Assembly: GCA_029256365.1 (NCBI GenBank)
Contig: JAQSYB010000081.1
Span: 1-7,724 of the forward strand
Reading direction: 5' to 3'
Source of the DNA: Clostridia bacterium
Lineage (GTDB): Bacteria > Bacillota > Clostridia > Lutisporales > Lutisporaceae
DNA length: 7,724 bases
Shown here one piece after another: positions 5,243-7,724 of the stretch. Numbering within the stretch: the stretch's first letter is position 1; each line of letters opens with the position of its first letter. A program made the position numbers and the translations under genes. The notes under the pieces are model-generated. The model was given only the letters and a program-made list of their open reading frames with translations, searched no databases and had not been told where the DNA came from.

Positions 5243-6424
5243 ATGATGAAAAAAGTAATTTTCCTGGTAGATATGAATGCTTTTTATATAAGCTGTGAAA
5301 TGGTAAGGAATCCCGCGCTGAAAGGAAGACCAGCTGCAGTAGCAGGAGATCCTAAAAATCGTTCGGGAATCATTTTAGCTGCCAACTATGAAGCTAGAAA
5401 ATTCGGGATCAAAACGACAATGGTACTCCATGAAGCAAAAAAACTATGCCCAGATATTCTTTTTGTTCCGCCGGATCATACTTATTACCAAAAGATGTCC
5501 AAGATGGTAATGAATCTTTTGAATCGATATACTCCAGTAATTCAAATAAATAGTATTGACGAAGCATGGCTTGATATGACGGGCTGTGAGTCCTTATTTG
5601 GGGAGCCAGTTGAAATAGCTCAAAAAATCATGTCTAATATACAAAGCGAGCTTGGATTATGGTGTTCCATCGGAATATCGGAGAATAAATTTCTAGCGAA
5701 AATGGCTTCCGAAGTGAAAAAGCCCCTTGGTATTACTGAAATATGGGTAAAAGATATTGCTGAAAAGCTTTGGCCTATGGCGATAAGAGAAATGTATGGC
5801 ATTGGGAAGCAAACAGAGCAGAAGCTCCATCGGTTGGGAATATACAAAATTGGTGAATTAGCAAAGTTCGATAAAGCATTGCTTTCTAAGCATTTTGGCA
5901 AAGCAGGCATAGAGATGCATCAGCATGCCAACGGCATTGATCATTCATCAGTAACCATTGCCACAGATCATGATAGTAAATCAATTAGTAGATCAACCAC
6001 ACTATCGGCAGACACAGTTGATATCAAGCTTATTGAAAGAGTACTCTTGGATTTGGCAGAGGAAATAGGCACCGAAGCTAGGCAAAACAACTTGAAAGGG
6101 AAAACAATATCAATTGTATTGAAATATAGTGACTTTCAGTCCGTTACACGTCAAAAAACAGTCTCTGCCACCTATTTGACAAAAGAGATTTATCTGACAG
6201 GTATGGCACTAATCAAGGAAAACTGGGATGGCACCCGCATGATTCGCTTATTGGGCATTGGTCTTTCGAATTTCAAAGAAATTGAGATGGAACAGCTGTC
6301 TTTTTTTGATGAATTAGGACTGGAAGACAAAAATGAAAAGGAAGAAAAGCTTGAAAGAGCTATGGACCGCATACGTGAGAAGTTCGGAGTCGATAAAATA
6401 AAGAGAGCAAAATCATTTGAATAA
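5243..6424 (+). CDS. dinB: DNA polymerase IV (Y-family translesion polymerase, DinB)
   Basis: This error-prone, proofreading-free polymerase bypasses damaged bases and extends mismatched ends. The 393-residue protein carries the Y-family catalytic set: D10 in FLVDMNAFY, and D106-E107 in the palm motif NSIDEAWLDM (103-112), which together bind the two metal ions. Y15 stands at the steric-gate position that excludes ribonucleotides. A thumb helix-hairpin-helix region (MYGIGKQTEQKLHRLGI, 184-200) is followed by the little-finger domain (about 240-350). The tail has QLSFF at 351-355, matching the QL-S/D-LF sliding-clamp binding motif, and ends in a charged helix. The N-terminal DMNAFYISCEM departs from the common DMDAFFASVE, so it belongs to a less typical DinB subgroup. 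ATG 5243 and ATG 5246 are adjacent; the ribosome binding site (GGTG, 5234-5237) is weak and does not decide between them. It is flanked by terminators, so it is probably a single-gene transcript. No LexA-type SOS box was seen in the 92 bases upstream. Confidence 0.95.
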   Translation: MMKKVIFLVDMNAFYISCEMVRNPALKGRPAAVAGDPKNRSGIILAANYEARKFGIKTTMVLHEAKKLCPDILFVPPDHTYYQKMSKMVMNLLNRYTPVIQINSIDEAWLDMTGCESLFGEPVEIAQKIMSNIQSELGLWCSIGISENKFLAKMASEVKKPLGITEIWVKDIAEKLWPMAIREMYGIGKQTEQKLHRLGIYKIGELAKFDKALLSKHFGKAGIEMHQHANGIDHSSVTIATDHDSKSISRSTTLSADTVDIKLIERVLLDLAEEIGTEARQNNLKGKTISIVLKYSDFQSVTRQKTVSATYLTKEIYLTGMALIKENWDGTRMIRLLGIGLSNFKEIEMEQLSFFDELGLEDKNEKEEKLERAMDRIREKFGVDKIKRAKSFE

Positions 6425-6450
6425 TGAACAGTTTGGCATGTCACTTTTAT

Positions 6451-6484
6451 AAGCTATATTAAATTTATTTTTAATATAGCTTTT
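6451..6484 (+). terminator. Rho-independent terminator after dinB
   Basis: AAGCTATATTAAA (6451-6463) and TTTAATATAGCTT (6470-6482) are exact complements with a 6-base loop, followed by TTTTC. This 13-bp stem lies 26 bases after the dinB stop. It is AT-rich but of good length. Confidence 0.85.
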
Positions 6485-6552
6485 CTCATGCATCATTTTT
6501 ATAATTTGAGAAAAAATACATAGTAAACAGACTCTGTATTCGGAGGAAAATT

Positions 6553-7227
6553 ATGCTTAAGTTCTTGATGATGCTTCTGATATTTGTTGCCTTACTATCA
6601 ATTTTGTTATATCTTATGCCTGTTCGGATTAAATTAAAAACAGTTAGAAGAAACAATGATGATATGATTTCTGTTAAGATTAAAACCTTATATGGAATCA
6701 TGAATGTAAATTTTGAGGTGCCGCTGCTGGATATCGTTTTTGTAAACAACAAACCAGCCTTAAAATACAAAGCAAAGATTGAGTCAAATAAAACCAGCAA
6801 GCTTTGGAAAAAGGTTAGCAAAATTTTTACTGTAGAAGACTTTCAAAATTTAAAGAAGTATTTTCATCATGACCCGGAATTGTTGCACCAAATGAAAAAC
6901 TATTGGATGAAAAGACTTGCAATATATGAATTCACTTTTATATTGAAATATGGACTGTCCGATGCTGCCCTAGCTGCTATTTTGTATGGTTTTGCTTGGG
7001 CAGCTATAGGTCCATTGTTGGCTTTGTTACAAAATAATTTGCGGTTTACCATTAAGGATGTCACCATAACGCCGTATTTTGATCGAGAAACATTTATGGC
7101 AGAATTCAGTTGCATAATAAAATTTAAGTTCGGAGATATTATAAATACTGGAATAATGGTTTTAAGAAGGCGTGCTCAACGAAAAAGAATTGAACATGGA
7201 TTAAAAGAAAAATTAAATGCCAGCTAA
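6553..7227 (+). CDS. ytfI: DUF2953 membrane-anchored protein (YtfI-like)
   Basis: This is a protein of unknown biochemical function in the DUF2953 family, 224 residues. It starts with a hydrophobic segment (about 4-22) followed by basic residues (R25, K27, K29), consistent with a single membrane anchor. A beta-rich region (about 24-75) comes next. A charged helical stretch (80-121) follows. The family hallmark is LKYGLSDAALAAILYGFAWAAIG (131-153), a glycine/alanine-rich segment that may touch or cross the membrane. The C-terminal part (about 163-195) is again beta-like, and the protein ends in a very basic tail (RRRAQRKR). GGAGG at 6542-6546 is 6 bases before ATG. ytfJ follows 23 bases after the stop with no terminator between, the same pairing as ytfI-ytfJ in B. 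subtilis. The pairing, more than the sequence, suggests action in sporulation. The gene symbol is given by family and synteny and should be taken as provisional. Confidence 0.85.
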   Translation: MLKFLMMLLIFVALLSILLYLMPVRIKLKTVRRNNDDMISVKIKTLYGIMNVNFEVPLLDIVFVNNKPALKYKAKIESNKTSKLWKKVSKIFTVEDFQNLKKYFHHDPELLHQMKNYWMKRLAIYEFTFILKYGLSDAALAAILYGFAWAAIGPLLALLQNNLRFTIKDVTITPYFDRETFMAEFSCIIKFKFGDIINTGIMVLRRRAQRKRIEHGLKEKLNAS

Positions 7228-7235
7228 AAATGTAC

Positions 7236-7241
7236 AAAGGA
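7236..7241 (+). promoter_or_regulatory. Ribosome binding site that fixes the ytfJ start at 7251
   Basis: AAAGGA lies 9 bases before ATG 7251. The in-frame ATG at 7230 has no such site and sits only 2 bases after the ytfI stop. Family members begin close to the H/Q-P-I/V-x-x-L-M-K motif, which here starts right after Met 7251 (MQQPVENLMK). Confidence 0.8.
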
Positions 7242-7250
7242 TGTGTTTCT

Positions 7251-7661
7251 ATGCAACAACCTGTTGAGAATCTAATGAAGACTACAATGGAAAGCATAAA
7301 AAATATGATAGATGTAAACACAGTAGTGGGCGACCCGGTTGAAACCAAGGATGGCACCATAGCAATACCAATATCAAGAGTATGCTATGCTTTTGTAGCC
7401 GGAGGCGGTGATTTGTCCAAGAAAAATGACGAAAAGGCAGATCAGGATGCTTTGGACAATAGCTATCCATTTGCAGGAGGTACTGGTGCCGGTGTAACGA
7501 TCATGCCGATTGGATTTTTGACTTCATCAAATGGACAGCTGAGAATGATGCCAGTTGCTTACAGCAATACCATAGATAAAGTAATTGATATGGTACCAAA
7601 CTTTATTGAGAACATAGAAAATATGGTAAAGAATAGGAATAACGATAACACATATAGCTAA
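7251..7661 (+). CDS. ytfJ: Spore protein YtfJ / GerW family
   Basis: This is a member of the GerW/YtfJ family of forespore-made proteins; in B. subtilis GerW is needed for L-alanine-triggered spore germination (known). The protein has 136 residues, somewhat shorter than the roughly 150 of B. subtilis. The signature is clear: PVENLMKTTMESIKNMIDVNTVVGDPVE (4-31), then TIAIPISRV, the glycine loop AGGGD (50-54), and a variable charged lysine/aspartate stretch (57-70). A second glycine loop, FAGGTGAGV (74-82), and TIMPIGFL (83-90) follow. The C-terminal helix MVPNFIENIENMVKN (114-128) is typical of the family. There is no signal peptide or membrane segment, so it is probably a soluble spore-core protein (inference). 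It is the second gene of a two-gene unit with ytfI and is followed by a strong terminator 7 bases after its stop. Confidence 0.95.
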   Translation: MQQPVENLMKTTMESIKNMIDVNTVVGDPVETKDGTIAIPISRVCYAFVAGGGDLSKKNDEKADQDALDNSYPFAGGTGAGVTIMPIGFLTSSNGQLRMMPVAYSNTIDKVIDMVPNFIENIENMVKNRNNDNTYS

Positions 7662-7668
7662 AATGTTC

Positions 7669-7708
7669 AAAAATATGGCATGTAAGTGAATTGCATGTCA
7701 TATTTTTT
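7669..7708 (+). terminator. Rho-independent terminator after ytfJ
   Basis: A stem of about 17 base pairs joins 7669-7685 with 7691-7707 (core ATATGGCATG with CATGTCATAT), with two G-T wobbles (7678/7698 and 7683/7693) and a 5-base loop GTGAA. A six-T run (7703-7708) closes it. It ends the ytfI-ytfJ unit. Confidence 0.9.
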
Positions 7709-7724
7709 GTTTGTTATTAGAAAC

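Noticed and set aside
5620..5910. Antisense open frame of 96 codons opposite dinB
   Set aside because: It overlaps a confident dinB coding region entirely and shows no domain.
6490..6525. Possible sigma-F or sigma-G promoter of ytfI: GCATC at 6490, GAAAAAATA at 6510, CATAGTA at 6519
   Set aside because: CATAGTA fits the sigma-G -10, but there is no G-M-A-T-R box 17-18 bases upstream. GCATC with GAAAAAATA has the sigma-F spacing (15) but lacks the second G of the -10 and the final purine of the -35. This is suggestive given the sporulation role, but too weak to list.
6486..6821. Antisense open frame of 111 codons covering the ytfI promoter region and 5' end
   Set aside because: The + strand gene has a strong ribosome binding site and the DUF2953 signature. 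The antisense product is an AT-driven hydrophobic sequence without family features.
7139..7470. Antisense open frames opposite the ytfI-ytfJ junction and ytfJ
   Set aside because: They are shadows of ytfJ, which matches the GerW family over its full length.
1..7724. A novel defence, toxin-antitoxin, mobile or CRISPR system
   Set aside because: Every gene belongs to a recognised core or sporulation family, all on one strand with tight spacing. There are no direct repeat arrays, transposase motifs, tRNA-flanked junctions or unassigned small operons.

Overview
This window looks like ordinary chromosome from a low-GC, endospore-forming member of the Clostridia. Four points support that. The sequence is visibly AT-rich with strong GGAGG-type ribosome binding sites. 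There is a DacF-type carboxypeptidase and a YtfI/YtfJ (GerW) pair, which are sporulation-linked families. The ScpA/ScpB condensin subunits are of the Firmicutes type. The tryptophanyl-tRNA synthetase belongs to the Thermotoga/Clostridia branch that carries an extra cysteine cluster. All eight complete genes and the one partial gene are on the + strand. No mobile element, CRISPR array, tRNA or rRNA was seen.

Layout: (1) 1-687 is the C-terminal half of a pyrimidine-nucleoside phosphorylase, cut by the left edge and closed by a perfect-palindrome terminator. (2) 837-2027 is dacF, preceded by a sigma-F-like promoter and followed by a strong hairpin. (3) 2176-5150 is a compact four-gene run from a sigma-A-like promoter near 2088-2117: M50 site-2 protease, trpS, scpA and scpB. 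The last three have only 6-9 bases between genes, and the run ends in a terminator at 5161-5203. (4) 5243-6424 is dinB (DNA polymerase IV), alone between two terminators. (5) 6553-7661 is the pair ytfI (DUF2953) and ytfJ, closed by a terminator at 7669-7708. No stretch longer than 300 bases lacks a gene; the longest gaps are 128-149 bases.

Working together: dacF and ytfI-ytfJ point to spore peptidoglycan and germination. scpA-scpB act with SMC in chromosome condensation and segregation, dinB in lesion bypass, and trpS in translation. Four starts are better placed downstream of the longest-ORF ATG, because a good ribosome binding site sits just before the inner ATG: dacF at 837, the M50 protease at 2176, trpS at 2880 and ytfJ at 7251.

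I found no convincing new system. The observations most worth checking are the probable [4Fe-4S]-cluster motif in TrpRS, the sigma-F-like promoter at dacF, and a cluster of TGCAT words around the protease promoter.
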